Assembly: GCF_021568285.1 (NCBI RefSeq)
Contig: NZ_JAKGTQ010000002.1
Span: 744,001 to 808,000 of the forward strand
DNA length: 64,000 bases
Source: Rheinheimera sp. UJ63
GTDB lineage: Bacteria; Pseudomonadota; Gammaproteobacteria; Enterobacterales; Alteromonadaceae
Direction: 5' to 3'
Position numbers and translations under genes: made by a program. A model generated the notes under the pieces. It did not search any database, was not told where the DNA came from, and saw nothing but the letters and a program-made list of their open reading frames with translations. Of the stretch, positions 1-9,064 are shown one piece after another (within the stretch, counting starts at the first letter, position 1; the number at the start of each line of letters is the position of its first letter).

Positions 1-1140
1 CACACTGTTTACCGCATTCTCATCTTGTAAATAGAATTTAGTCCACGCCGTAAAGCTGCTATCCGTTAAACTTTGCTGACTATCTGAGGGGTTGCGACTG
101 ACCCGAGTAATTAATTTCTCTAACACCGTTAAATAACGGCTTTGCTCGATAATACCGCTTTTAACTAAAGCTAAATCATCAAAGTAAGAGGTAAAACCTT
201 CATAAAGCCATAATTGCCGACTGTACTGCTCTTTGTCTAAGACATAGGGCGTAAAACATTGTGGTTTTAAGCGTTTTACCCACCAAGTATGAAAGTATTC
301 ATGGCTGAATAAACCCAACAGATTCTGATAGGCTTCGGTTAATTCTGTTTGTTGTACTGCAGGTAAGTCATAGCGATTACACAGTAACAAGGTACTAAAT
401 TTATGCTCTAAGCCACCATAGCCTTGCTCGGTCACCCAAAGTAAAAACCAATATTGATCTAAATCTTGCGGCAATGCGCCAAATACATCGCGCTGTGCCT
501 GGCAAAGCTTGGCGACATCGGCAGTTAAACGCGCAGCATCAAACAAATTATTACCACTGACCACCACATAATGCGGCACGCCATCAAGATTAAACTGCTG
601 CAGATTAAAAATGCCCGCCAGTAAGGGGCTATCAATCAGATGATCATAGTCGGTCGCAACATAACACCCAAAACAAAGTGGGGCAGTGTTGTCTGCCGCA
701 GGTAAGGCCGTAGCTACACGCCATTCTGCACAGCGAAAATCTTGTGGTTTGTGCAAGGTAAGCGAATGGGGCCCAGCACTTAGTTCGCTGACGTTTAAAC
801 ATAGACAAGCTGGGTTTAGCACTGCCACTTCATCATCGACATAGGCTGCGCGAACCGATAAATCATTCGCGTAAACTTGGTAAGTCACGGTGACCGGTTG
901 TTGCCCACAACTGAGCTGCCAAGATTGTTTATCGCGTTGCTCCAGATGAAGTTCACCGTCGGCATCATAAGCATTGATGTTGACAATATGCCGTGCAAAA
1001 TTACGCACGAGGTAACTGCCAGGGATCCAAGCCGGCAGGGTTAACTGATGCACTGCGCTGCAAGGCTCAAAACGCAGCGATAGGGTGAGTAGATGCGCAC
1101 TGATATCATCAAAGGTTATTTCATACTGCACGGCTGACAT
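1..1140 (-). CDS. M61 family peptidase (glycyl aminopeptidase-like), C-terminus cut by window edge
   Basis: The frame stays open from the ATG at 1140 to the window edge, giving 380 residues of a protein that is usually about 600 long. The zinc site HEYFH lies at residues 280-284 (H280, E281, H284), followed by TWW, which is typical of the M61 catalytic domain. The first 170 residues fit the beta-rich M61 N-terminal domain (for example the motif PAWIPGSYLVRNF near residue 36). No signal peptide is seen, so a cytoplasmic aminopeptidase is likely. A GGAG box sits 8 bases before the start. The C-terminal PDZ-like part expected in the family lies outside the window. It is divergent from the thioesterase gene, and the space between them must hold both promoters. 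Family assignment is firm; substrate is not known. Confidence 0.9.
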   Translation of the reverse strand, partial: MSAVQYEITFDDISAHLLTLSLRFEPCSAVHQLTLPAWIPGSYLVRNFARHIVNINAYDADGELHLEQRDKQSWQLSCGQQPVTVTYQVYANDLSVRAAYVDDEVAVLNPACLCLNVSELSAGPHSLTLHKPQDFRCAEWRVATALPAADNTAPLCFGCYVATDYDHLIDSPLLAGIFNLQQFNLDGVPHYVVVSGNNLFDAARLTADVAKLCQAQRDVFGALPQDLDQYWFLLWVTEQGYGGLEHKFSTLLLCNRYDLPAVQQTELTEAYQNLLGLFSHEYFHTWWVKRLKPQCFTPYVLDKEQYSRQLWLYEGFTSYFDDLALVKSGIIEQSRYLTVLEKLITRVSRNPSDSQQSLTDSSFTAWTKFYLQDENAVNSV

Positions 1141-1284
1141 AACGGGATCTCCAAAGGCTTATGCTAACGGCTAATTGAACGCTATTATGCCGTTTCGTTA
1201 TTAAATTACCAAATGCGCCACAAGTGTTCAGCACTCAGGGCTGACATCACGTATAATATGACGATTTATCAGTTAAGGAATCTT

Positions 1285-1683
1285 ATGTCTAACGAAGCCC
1301 TCATCATAAAGCGCATGGAATATGCTGTTACTCGAGTGACAAAAACGGTATTTCCTGGGCGCACCAATCATCATAATACGTTATTCGGTGGTGAAGCCTT
1401 AGCTTGGATGGATGAAGCTGCCTTTATTGCGGCGACGCGTTTTTGTCGTAAGCCTTTAGTTACCGTGTGTTCCGATCGCGTCGATTTTAAAGAATCCATT
1501 GCGGCGGGAGATATTGTCGAGTTAGTTGCCCGTGTTGCGCACGTCGGTCGTACCAGTATTAAAGTGCAGGTCGATATTTTTGTTGAAAACATGTACAACG
1601 ACAATCAGCACAAAGCCATTTCGGGTAGCTTCACTTTTGTCGCTTTAGATGAAGATCGCAAACCCACACCCGTGCTAGGCTAA
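1285..1683 (+). CDS. Hotdog-fold acyl-CoA thioesterase
   Basis: A 132-residue single-domain protein of the YciA/BFIT acyl-CoA hydrolase type. The N-terminal motif FPGRTNHHNTLFGG followed by ALAWMDEAAFIAA is the family's active-site region, with N and D as the likely catalytic residues. It hydrolyses acyl-CoA thioesters to free acid and CoA in the cytoplasm. I chose the ATG at 1285 because AAGGA lies 7 bases upstream. An in-frame start at 1213 would add an unrelated 24-residue tail that the family lacks. It stands alone, divergent from the M61 peptidase, with a 71-base gap to the next gene on the same strand. Chain-length preference cannot be read from sequence. Confidence 0.9.
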   Translation: MSNEALIIKRMEYAVTRVTKTVFPGRTNHHNTLFGGEALAWMDEAAFIAATRFCRKPLVTVCSDRVDFKESIAAGDIVELVARVAHVGRTSIKVQVDIFVENMYNDNQHKAISGSFTFVALDEDRKPTPVLG

Positions 1684-1754
1684 GTTGAGCTTGTATAACT
1701 GGCCTGACCTTGTTATGTTGCGTTAAAAATTAGCCCTGCCAGAGAGTTAGCCAC

Positions 1755-2222
1755 ATGAAGTCAGCAACAGAGTGGTTTAGTGAATACGCCGTTAGTCATC
1801 AAAACCCGGTTAATAAAGCCATCCATTGGGTAGCGGTGCCGCTTATTTACGCGTCGGTGTTGGGTTTGCTATGGCAGATCCCTATGCCATTTTCAGGCTT
1901 GGCAGAGCAGGGCATTAATTGGGCTTTGTTACTGGTGATGCCCGCGTTACTTTTTTACTTTTTACTCGCTTTTAGTTTAGGCCTTGGCATGACCATCTTT
2001 ACCGCTGCCGTGGTGACAGTGCTAAGAGCATTGGAGCAACAAAGCCTGTTTGCCATTTGGCAAATTGCCGCTGCAGTGTTTGTATTAATGTGGATCTTAC
2101 AATTTATTGGCCACAAAATTGAGGGTAAAAAACCGTCATTCTTTCAAGATCTGGTCTTTCTGTTGATTGGTCCTGCCTGGTTACTCGGTTTCATTTTGCA
2201 ACGTTTTCGCATTCGCTATTAA
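1755..2222 (+). CDS. Mpo1-like (DUF962) integral membrane protein
   Basis: A 155-residue protein with about four hydrophobic segments. It carries the DUF962/Mpo1 signature: H15, N20 and H24 near the start (H-x4-N-x3-H, followed by PL) and GH120xxEG near the end. In yeast, Mpo1 is an iron-dependent dioxygenase that alpha-oxidises long-chain hydroxy fatty acids from phytosphingosine. The conserved histidines here suggest the same metal chemistry on a membrane lipid, but the bacterial substrate is unknown. It lies between the thioesterase and the LytS-type kinase on the same strand. A role in acyl-chain turnover with the thioesterase is only a guess from adjacency. Confidence 0.8.
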   Translation: MKSATEWFSEYAVSHQNPVNKAIHWVAVPLIYASVLGLLWQIPMPFSGLAEQGINWALLLVMPALLFYFLLAFSLGLGMTIFTAAVVTVLRALEQQSLFAIWQIAAAVFVLMWILQFIGHKIEGKKPSFFQDLVFLLIGPAWLLGFILQRFRIRY

Positions 2223-2357
2223 TTTAGTTTGTGATGTGTGCGCGGTTTTATGGCCAAAGTTGCGATTAATGTCTGGTTGTATACGGCAGGTAGCCGAGGC
2301 ATTGTGCGCAGCTATCGTTATAATGCCTCTCTGTTATGGTAGAAACCGGCGTCAACA

Positions 2358-3449
2358 TTGAATAAACTTTTCGAAGATAGAAACCGACAATTCTGGATCC
2401 TGCATTCCCTCGGCTGGCTCGGTTTCGCTATAGTCAATTATCTCAGCTCTCTGATGTTAGACACCCGAGATGCTTTTCTGATCGTGATTAGCCTCGATGC
2501 CTATGTTGGTTGGTTATTAACCATACCGCTGCGCTATCTTTATCGTAAAGTCTGGTTCTGGGAACCGTGGAAAATGGTGCTGGTTATTTTGGCAGCAGCA
2601 TTATTAACGGCGTTAGTTTGGACGGTGATCCGCAATTTTAACTATTGGGAGATCTATCGACATGGCTACCGCCCAGCCGACTGGTTTTTATACATCCGTG
2701 ATACGCCCGTGGCCTTTTACGTTATGCTTAGTTGGAGTGGCTTGTATTTTGGTATTAAGTACTATCAAACTTTACAATTAGAAAAACAAAAACTGCTAAC
2801 GGCAATGAATAAAGCGCATGAAGCGCAGTTAAAAATGCTACGGTATCAGCTAAACCCCCATTTTTTGTTTAATACACTGAATGCCATCTCAACCTTAGTA
2901 TTAATTAACGATAACGATACTGCCAATAAGATGGTCAGCCGTTTAAGTGATTTCTTACGCTATTCGCTGTATAAAGACCCAATTAATAAGGTCATGCTTG
3001 AACAAGAGATCTATGCGGCGAGGTTGTACTTAGAAATTGAAAAGGTGCGATTCTCAGAACGACTAGCAATAGTGATCGATTTAGAGCCTGGCACCGAAAA
3101 AGCTTTAGTGCCCAGTTTAATTTTGCAGCCATTAATTGAAAACGCCATTAAGTATGCGGTGGCAAGTCAAGTTGATGGGGGAGAGATCACCATCAAAGCC
3201 AAACGCTTTGGGCATGATCTATTGCTTGAGGTGGCCGACAATGGCCCAGGTATGCCGTTAGTTGATGGCTTAGTTAAAGCTTCTGACAACACGGACAGTG
3301 GCGTTGGGCTAGTGAATACACGAGAAAGACTGGCTGCGTTGTACGACAATGATTTTGCTTTGGTATTAACTCATAATCAACCGCAAGGTGTAAAAGTGAA
3401 TATCAGAATTCCATTACAACTAGAGAAGACGGATATTGAACATGCTTAA
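2358..3449 (+). CDS. LytS/YehU-type sensor histidine kinase
   Basis: A 363-residue kinase. The first ~135 residues hold about four membrane segments. Then comes a short coiled linker, the His_kinase motif LRYQLNPHFLFNTLN with the phospho-acceptor H168, and an HATPase domain with N-box LIENAIKYA, G1 box DNGPGMP and G2-like GVGLVNTRERL. The start is a TTG at 2358. There is no in-frame ATG before residue 32, and starting there would remove the first membrane helix. No strong ribosome site is visible, so translation may be weak. The 3' end overlaps the response regulator by 8 bases, so the two are translationally coupled. The input signal is unknown. Confidence 0.88.
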   Translation: MNKLFEDRNRQFWILHSLGWLGFAIVNYLSSLMLDTRDAFLIVISLDAYVGWLLTIPLRYLYRKVWFWEPWKMVLVILAAALLTALVWTVIRNFNYWEIYRHGYRPADWFLYIRDTPVAFYVMLSWSGLYFGIKYYQTLQLEKQKLLTAMNKAHEAQLKMLRYQLNPHFLFNTLNAISTLVLINDNDTANKMVSRLSDFLRYSLYKDPINKVMLEQEIYAARLYLEIEKVRFSERLAIVIDLEPGTEKALVPSLILQPLIENAIKYAVASQVDGGEITIKAKRFGHDLLLEVADNGPGMPLVDGLVKASDNTDSGVGLVNTRERLAALYDNDFALVLTHNQPQGVKVNIRIPLQLEKTDIEHA

Positions 3450-4260
3450 TGTAATCGTAGTGGATGACGAACCCTTAGCGCGCAGAGGTATGTTAGTTCG
3501 ATTAGCTGCATTTCCTGAATTGAAGGTGATTGCAGAATGTGCGAATGGGCCTGATGCTTTAAAAGCCATTATTGAGCTGTCACCCGATTTGGTGTTTTTA
3601 GATGTCGAAATGCCAGGCATGGACGGTTTTGCTGTGTTAAAGCAATTACAGGCGCAAGAAATTAAATTGCCTTATATCGTCTTTGTGACGGCTTATGATC
3701 AATATGCCTTTAATGCTTTTGAAGTGAATGCATTAGATTATGTGTTAAAGCCTGTTGAAGCGGATCGGCTGAAAGCGGCGGTAGACAAGGTAATTACTTA
3801 TCATGGGGCCTCTGACAATCTAAAACATAAAGATCAGCTGGCGGCGGCGGTGGCGCGTTTAACCGGTGATCAAGCCAATCACATCTTAGAGCGGTTAGAT
3901 AAAGCCGAGCCCGTGGTGAACAGTCGTTTCCCTGAAGCGATCAGTATTAAAGACAGTGGTGAGATCACCCGAGTACCGGTAGCCGAAATCGATTGGGTGG
4001 ATGCTGCGGGCGATTATATGTGTATTCATACTCGCGACGGCCAAACCCATATTTTACGCCGTACCATGAAAGAATTAGAGAGCGAATTAGATCCACGGCA
4101 ATTTGTGCGGGTGCATCGTTCGGCTATTGTCAATGTACAAACCATTGCTAAACTGCAAATGCTCAGCAATGGCGAACATCAATTACTGTTAACTAATGGC
4201 CAAGCGGTTAAGGTCAGCCGCAGTTACAAAGACCGTGTAAAACAAGTGTTTAGCCATTAA
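3442..4260 (+). CDS. LytTR-family response regulator
   Basis: A 272-residue cytoplasmic regulator. The receiver domain (residues 1-~120) has the acidic pair DD at 8-9, phospho-acceptor D54 in VFLDVEMPG, the TAYD motif and K in VLKP. A linker follows. Residues ~170-272 are a LytTR DNA-binding domain (ISIKDSGEITRVPVAEIDWV ... FVRVHRSAIVN). It is the AlgR/LytR/YpdB type and forms a cognate pair with the overlapping LytS-like kinase. The ATG at 3442 is chosen over an in-frame TTG at 3436 because it begins directly at the receiver strand MLNVIVVDDE. The regulon is unknown. It converges with pfkA, with only 8 bases between the stop codons. Confidence 0.92.
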   Translation: MLNVIVVDDEPLARRGMLVRLAAFPELKVIAECANGPDALKAIIELSPDLVFLDVEMPGMDGFAVLKQLQAQEIKLPYIVFVTAYDQYAFNAFEVNALDYVLKPVEADRLKAAVDKVITYHGASDNLKHKDQLAAAVARLTGDQANHILERLDKAEPVVNSRFPEAISIKDSGEITRVPVAEIDWVDAAGDYMCIHTRDGQTHILRRTMKELESELDPRQFVRVHRSAIVNVQTIAKLQMLSNGEHQLLLTNGQAVKVSRSYKDRVKQVFSH

Positions 4261-4268
4261 CTGCCCCT

Positions 4269-5264
4269 TTAATAACTGCCCACTTGCTGTTGCCAGCGCA
4301 CTAAGTAAGGATCAATCGCCTTAGTGCGATCGCCGGTTTTAGCCAGTGGGTACAGGGTTACCTCACCGTGTACTTCTCCGGCCATTTGTAAATGCGCCCC
4401 TTGTTGTAAGGCTTCCACCGCATAAGCACCCAGTTTAGTGGCTAAGATGCGATCTGCGCCAACTGGGCTGCCGCCACGTTGAATATGCCCCAAAATACAG
4501 GCGCGACATTCAATACCAATCGCTTTGGTTAATGCTTCAGCTAGCGCGGTGGTGCCGCCAGGGTAACTGTTTTCAGCCACCACAATAATATAACTGGCTT
4601 TGCCCATTAACAGTTGGGCATGCTGTATTGGCGTGGTGATTTGACGTAAATCTGTGGGAGTGATCTGACTAAACTCAGGGCAAATAATTTGCTCGGCACC
4701 GCCGGCAATTCCTGCCGCTAAACTGATATATCCGCTGTGACGCCCCATCAGTTCCACCAGAAAAATACGCTCAAAGGCATCGGCCGTATCGCGAATTTTA
4801 TCAATCGCATCAAGAGCCGTATCAATGGCTGTGGCATAACCAATGGTGTTGGTGGTGCCATCAACATCATTATCAATGGTGCCGGGCACGCCAATAATTT
4901 GCCCATCATAATACCGAGCAATTTCCAAGGCACCTCGAAAACTACCATCGCCACCAATCACAATTAAGGCATCGATATTCAATTGCTGTAGGTTATCGGC
5001 GGCCAGTTTGGGGCCTTCTGGCGTTTGCAGAGCAGGGCAACGTGCACTTTTTAATATGGTGCCACCGCGTTGAATAATATTATGCACATGCTGCGGTAGT
5101 AAGGTGCGGTATTCTTGCTCTAATAAACCGATGTAGCCGTGCTCAAAGCCGATCACTTCGATACGACATGCCGCCGCCGTTAGCACCACGGCTCGAATGG
5201 CCGCGTTCATTCCCGGCGCATCTCCGCCTGAGGTCAGTAATGCGATCCGCTTAATGGTAGCCAT
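4269..5264 (-). CDS. pfkA: ATP-dependent 6-phosphofructokinase
   Basis: A 331-residue PfkA that phosphorylates fructose 6-phosphate to fructose 1,6-bisphosphate. Visible motifs are GGDAPGMN at residues 13-20, GGDGSFRGA from 104, PGTIDND at 127-133 with catalytic D131, MGRHSG, and GHIQRGGSP. The GGDGS form, not GGDD, marks an ATP enzyme rather than a pyrophosphate enzyme. The ATG at 5264 is chosen because AAGGAG lies 9 bases before it and MATIKRIALLTSGG is the family N-terminus. A start at 5285 would add seven residues that read through this ribosome site. It is separated from pykA by the EamA gene. PfkA beside a full Entner-Doudoroff set means two hexose routes are encoded. Confidence 0.95.
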   Translation of the reverse strand: MATIKRIALLTSGGDAPGMNAAIRAVVLTAAACRIEVIGFEHGYIGLLEQEYRTLLPQHVHNIIQRGGTILKSARCPALQTPEGPKLAADNLQQLNIDALIVIGGDGSFRGALEIARYYDGQIIGVPGTIDNDVDGTTNTIGYATAIDTALDAIDKIRDTADAFERIFLVELMGRHSGYISLAAGIAGGAEQIICPEFSQITPTDLRQITTPIQHAQLLMGKASYIIVVAENSYPGGTTALAEALTKAIGIECRACILGHIQRGGSPVGADRILATKLGAYAVEALQQGAHLQMAGEVHGEVTLYPLAKTGDRTKAIDPYLVRWQQQVGSY

Positions 5265-5427
5265 ATAATTATTCTCCTTTGCCATAAGCCTTGATTATAA
5301 CGACAGATCTCTAATTTACTTTGATTTATCGCAATTTGATAGAAACACCGCGACAGTAGGCCGAGTTTTAAGCGACAATATAACCCCTTCTTGTTGATTC
5401 GTTATTTTGTTTAGGAAAACCTGCGGC

Positions 5428-6399
5428 ATGCATCAAATTACCGGTAAAACCTTGATCGGTTTCTTACTCGCCTTAACCACCGCCGTGCTGTGGGGGGTAT
5501 TACCCATCGCATTAAAAGTGCTATTGGAGGTATTTACCACCAATACCATTACTGCTATTCGTTTTTTGTTTGCTGCTTTGATGGTAGGGGTTTGGCTTGG
5601 TCTAAGAGGTAAGTTGCCGTCTTTGGCGTTAATGAAACAGCGCAAAATTTTTATCTTAATGGCCATTGCCGTGGTTGGCTTGCTGCTTAACTACATTTTA
5701 TATTTATCTGGTCTGAATAACTTAACCGCAGAAACCGCGCAAACCTTAATACAATTAGCGCCATTTTTAATGATGCTTGGCGGTATTATTATTTTTAAAG
5801 AGCGTTTGTTGCTCTGGCAACGCGTTGGTGCCATGTTGTTGGTCAGTGGCTTGTTGTTATTTTTTAACGAGCGTCTGCTAAGTTTAATTGTGCAGGCCAG
5901 CAATGAAACGCTTGGTGTGATCCTGGTCATTTTTGCGGCCATTACCTGGGCCGCCTATGCGTTGGCGCAAAAACAATTGTTAGTCAGTTACAGCTCTAAG
6001 CAAATTATGTATCTGATTTACTTTGCCGGTAGTATTGCTTTTATTCCGGTGTCAGACTTCACGCCACTGGGGCAATTAAGTGTACTGCAATGGTCATTGC
6101 TGCTGTTTTGTTGTTTAAACACGGTGGTAGCTTATGGTGCTTTTGCCGAAGCCTTACACCATTGGGAAGCCTCGAAGGTCAGTGCGGTACTGGCGATTAC
6201 GCCGTTAATTACCATTTTAAGTGCCAATGTGGTCGCGGCAATTTGGCCGACGTTGTTGGTGCCACAGCAACTGAATATTTGGTCTTGGTTAGGCGCTATC
6301 TTAGTGGTGATGGGCTCTGCGTTAACGGCTTTAGCACCGCAGTTCGTGCAATATCGCGAAGCACGCCGAGTGCGAAAACTACAACGCGATGTGTTTTAA
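5428..6399 (+). CDS. EamA/DMT-family transporter
   Basis: A 323-residue protein made of two EamA repeats with about ten hydrophobic helices. The first repeat starts with LTTAVLWGVLPIALK, and the second begins near residue 155 with GVILVIFAAITWAAYALAQK. DMT-superfamily members export or exchange small metabolites in the inner membrane, but the substrate here cannot be assigned. The ATG at 5428 follows AGGA by about 12 bases. An alternative TTG at 5407 would add seven residues. It is divergent from pfkA, which gives a 163-base shared upstream region, and it converges on pykA through a bidirectional terminator. Confidence 0.85.
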   Translation: MHQITGKTLIGFLLALTTAVLWGVLPIALKVLLEVFTTNTITAIRFLFAALMVGVWLGLRGKLPSLALMKQRKIFILMAIAVVGLLLNYILYLSGLNNLTAETAQTLIQLAPFLMMLGGIIIFKERLLLWQRVGAMLLVSGLLLFFNERLLSLIVQASNETLGVILVIFAAITWAAYALAQKQLLVSYSSKQIMYLIYFAGSIAFIPVSDFTPLGQLSVLQWSLLLFCCLNTVVAYGAFAEALHHWEASKVSAVLAITPLITILSANVVAAIWPTLLVPQQLNIWSWLGAILVVMGSALTALAPQFVQYREARRVRKLQRDVF

Positions 6400-6438
6400 C
6401 ACAAGACAACTACCCTAATATTCAAACACGCTAAACAA

Positions 6439-6463
6439 AAAGGCCCTGCATTGCAGGGCCTTT
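6439..6463. terminator. Bidirectional intrinsic terminator between the EamA gene and pykA
   Basis: A near-perfect hairpin with arms AAAGGCCCTG and CAGGGCCTTT lies between the converging 3' ends of the EamA gene and pykA. The run of A before and T after allows it to work on both strands. Confidence 0.85.
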
Positions 6464-6480
6464 GCTTATCATATAAAAGC

Positions 6481-7917
6481 TTATTTAACGGTAACAATGC
6501 GGCAGGTATTAGACGCGCCAACCTGTAACATCACATCGCCGTGCGTCATAATGACTAAGTCACCTGATTTTAAACCGGCTTTCTCTCTGATCACCTTGAT
6601 GGCTTCATCCGCTAAAGACAAGGCTTCCACTTCGGTGCTGTCAAAATGCACGGGATAAACACCACGATACATAGCCATTTTGTTCAGGGTTTTGGTATGG
6701 CGCGATAGCGCATAAATTGGCTGTGGTGAGGTGATACGAGACATCAACTTCGCAGTATAGCCTGATTCAGTTAACGCAATAATGGCTTTAATACCCGGTA
6801 AATGGTTTGCCGCATACATAGCAGACAATGCGATAGTTTCACTGACTTCTGTGAAGTTCAGGTTCATCCGATGCTTAGAACTTTGCACTGATGGGTGTTT
6901 TTCAGCACCAATACAAACACGCGCCATGGCTTTTACGGTTTCAATGGGATATTTACCTGCAGCAGTTTCAGCAGACAACATGACACCATCAGTACCATCT
7001 AACACAGCATTGGCCACGTCCATCACTTCTGCACGCGTTGGCATCGGGCTTTCGATCATGCTTTCCATCATTTGCGTTGCGGTGATCACAATGCGATTTA
7101 ATTGGCGTGAACGCGCGATAATACGTTTTTGTTGGCCAACCAGTTCAGCATCGCCTATCTCAACACCCAGATCGCCACGTGCTACCATCACGGCGTCAGA
7201 AGCACGAATAATATCATCGAGGGTTTCATCATCGGCAACGGCTTCAGCACGTTCTACTTTCGCCATAATGCGGGCTTCAGAGCCTGCAGCCACGGCAAGT
7301 TCACGAGCATAACGTAAATCATCACCAGAACGCGGGAAAGAGACGGCAAGGTAATCAACATCAATTTCAGCGGCAGTAATAATGTCGCGTTTGTCTTTTT
7401 CAGTCAGGGCAGGGGCGGTTAAACCACCACCTTGGCGGTTGATCCCTTTATTGTTACTTAATTTACCACCGATAGTGACTTCAGTGATCACGCGCTCGCC
7501 TTGCACGTCATTTACTTTTAATACAATACGGCCATCATCTAACAGCAGTAAGTCGCCGGCAACGACATCTTGTGGCAGTTGCTTGTAATCGATACCCACT
7601 TGCGTGTTATCGCCTTCACCTTTACCTAAAGTGGCATCTAGCACGAAGGTTTGACCTTCTTCTAGCATAATGGCGCCATCTTTAAAGGTTGAAACCCGAA
7701 TTTTAGGGCCTTGTAGATCGCCTAAGATGGCGACATTGGCGCCTAACTTAGCCGCGGCAGCTCGGACCATCTCAGCACGTTGCTTGTGATCTTCTGCCGT
7801 TCCGTGAGAAAAGTTTAAACGAAAAACGCTGGCACCAGCGCTGATCAATTTCTCTAGGATAGCTTGCGTATTAGTTGCGGGGCCGAGGGTGGCGACGATT
7901 TTAGTTCTTCTGAGCAT
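6481..7917 (-). CDS. pykA: Pyruvate kinase
   Basis: A 478-residue type II pyruvate kinase (PEP + ADP to pyruvate + ATP). The N-terminus [13 protein letters not shown], the FRLNFSHG site, [10 protein letters not shown], and [10 protein letters not shown] with the Mg/K-binding residues are all present. The C-terminal regulatory domain is complete. Length matches E. coli PykA (480). GGAG lies about 8 bases before the ATG. It lies just downstream of hexR on the same strand but has its own promoter region with an exact HexR-type palindrome at 7966-7980. It is therefore probably a HexR target, as in Shewanella. It ends at the shared terminator with the EamA gene. Confidence 0.96.
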   Translation of the reverse strand: MLRRTKIVATLGPATNTQAILEKLISAGASVFRLNFSHGTAEDHKQRAEMVRAAAAKLGANVAILGDLQGPKIRVSTFKDGAIMLEEGQTFVLDATLGKGEGDNTQVGIDYKQLPQDVVAGDLLLLDDGRIVLKVNDVQGERVITEVTIGGKLSNNKGINRQGGGLTAPALTEKDKRDIITAAEIDVDYLAVSFPRSGDDLRYARELAVAAGSEARIMAKVERAEAVADDETLDDIIRASDAVMVARGDLGVEIGDAELVGQQKRIIARSRQLNRIVITATQMMESMIESPMPTRAEVMDVANAVLDGTDGVMLSAETAAGKYPIETVKAMARVCIGAEKHPSVQSSKHRMNLNFTEVSETIALSAMYAANHLPGIKAIIALTESGYTAKLMSRITSPQPIYALSRHTKTLNKMAMYRGVYPVHFDSTEVEALSLADEAIKVIREKAGLKSGDLVIMTHGDVMLQVGASNTCRIVTVK

Positions 7918-7965
7918 CGATAACTCCTGCTGTTGAAGCTGTGAATAGCTTACTACTTAGTCTAA

Positions 7966-7980
7966 TGTAATTTTATTACA
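7966..7980. promoter_or_regulatory. HexR operator upstream of pykA
   Basis: The sequence TGTAATTTTATTACA fits the published gammaproteobacterial HexR consensus (TGTAA, 5 variable A/T-rich bases, TTACA). It lies 49 bases before the pykA start in the hexR-pykA gap. Confidence 0.85.
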
Positions 7981-7996
7981 TAACCTAGCAGAAAAC

Positions 7997-8011
7997 TGAA
8001 TTAAAATTACA
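7997..8011. promoter_or_regulatory. Possible second, degenerate HexR half-site pair upstream of pykA
   Basis: TGAATTAAAATTACA matches the zwf-side palindrome at 12 of 15 positions. It starts exactly 31 bases (about three helical turns) from the strong site at 7966. The right half TTACA is intact and the left half is damaged. Confidence 0.4.
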
Positions 8012-8032
8012 AAAACGATCATATTTCAACGC

Positions 8033-8890
8033 TTAGCTGATTTGATCTTTTTTATCAAAGCGTGAACCACGCAAACTATCTTTGACTTTCTTTAAGTTTT
8101 CTCGAAACTTACTGCCACGTCTTAGGGTAAAGCCGGTCGCTAAAATATCAATTAATACCAGTTGCGCGACCCGCGAAGCCATTGGCATATACATGTCGGT
8201 ATCTTCGGGTACATCGAGAGAAAGCACCAAGGTACATTCCTTAGCTAACGGGCTGTCATAAGCCGTAATACCAATAACAGTTGCATCGTTTTCACGCGCT
8301 ATCGCTGCGATATCACACAGGTTTTTCGTTCTACCCGTGTGGCTAATACACACGACCACTTCACCATCACAGCTGTTAATTGCCGACATACGTTGCATGA
8401 CGATGTCATCAAAGCACACCACCGGGACGTTAAAGCGAAAAAATTTGTTTTGTGCATCATGGGCTACCGAGGCAGAAGCCCCCAAGCCAAAAAATGAAAT
8501 TTTCTTGGCTTGGGTTAAGACATCGACCGCGCGGTTAATGGCGCTAATATCGACACGTTGCCGTGCAGTATCCAGTGCAGCCATGGTCGATTCAAAAATT
8601 TTGGCGGTGTAAGCCTCTGGGCCATCTTCTTCTTCGACATGCCGGTTCACATAAGGCGTACCATTAGCAAGACTTTGCGCCAGGTGTAGTTTAAAATCAG
8701 GAAAACCTTTGGTATCGAGTCGACGGCAAAAGCGATTAACGGTGGGCTCACTTACATCCGCTAACTTTGCTAAAGAAGCAATGCTACTATGAATAGTGGT
8801 TTGAGGATTCGCCAGAATAACGTCTGCAACTTTGCGTTCAGATTTACTGAAGTTATTGACGCTATTAATAATTTTTTCAAGTACGTTCAT
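8033..8890 (-). CDS. hexR: HexR transcriptional regulator (RpiR family)
   Basis: A 285-residue regulator. An RpiR-type helix-turn-helix domain covers residues 1-~80, including ADVSEPTVNRFCRRLDTKGF. A SIS sugar-phosphate domain covers ~120-265, with SFFGLGASASVAHD and VVVCISHTGRTKN. HexR senses the Entner-Doudoroff intermediate KDPG, and in Shewanella, Pseudomonas and relatives controls zwf, edd/eda and pyk-type genes. Here it sits between its two likely targets, divergent from the zwf operon and upstream of pykA. Its own 5' leader is unusual (see 8955-8999). No strong ribosome site is visible before the ATG. Confidence 0.95.
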   Translation of the reverse strand: MNVLEKIINSVNNFSKSERKVADVILANPQTTIHSSIASLAKLADVSEPTVNRFCRRLDTKGFPDFKLHLAQSLANGTPYVNRHVEEEDGPEAYTAKIFESTMAALDTARQRVDISAINRAVDVLTQAKKISFFGLGASASVAHDAQNKFFRFNVPVVCFDDIVMQRMSAINSCDGEVVVCISHTGRTKNLCDIAAIARENDATVIGITAYDSPLAKECTLVLSLDVPEDTDMYMPMASRVAQLVLIDILATGFTLRRGSKFRENLKKVKDSLRGSRFDKKDQIS

Positions 8891-8954
8891 TCGCTGCTAC
8901 CTGCACTTATCATTCCTCGTAAGGTCGAGGTGAGTTTTTTTAAGTTTAATGATC

Positions 8955-8999
8955 TGTCGGTTATACTGTTTTATTTCATTTGTGCCGACAAAACAGTAT
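8955..8999. repeat. Two interleaved, mutually exclusive inverted repeats upstream of hexR
   Basis: Arms ATACTGTTTT (8963-8972) and AAAACAGTAT (8990-8999) form one perfect 10-bp inverted repeat. TGTCGG (8955-8960) and CCGACA (8985-8990) form another. They interleave and share base 8990, so only one can form at a time in RNA. The block lies 65-110 bases before the hexR start in the hexR-zwf gap. It could be an operator or an RNA switch. Confidence 0.5.
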
Positions 9000-9064
9000 T
9001 AAATTTACCACAAAACCTGAGGAATAGGATAAAACCTGCACTATAATACTACTTTAGTTAAATT

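Noticed and set aside
6782-7312. 176-codon plus-strand open frame opposite pykA
   Set aside because: It is antisense to a well-conserved enzyme, has no ribosome site, and shows no family-like sequence.
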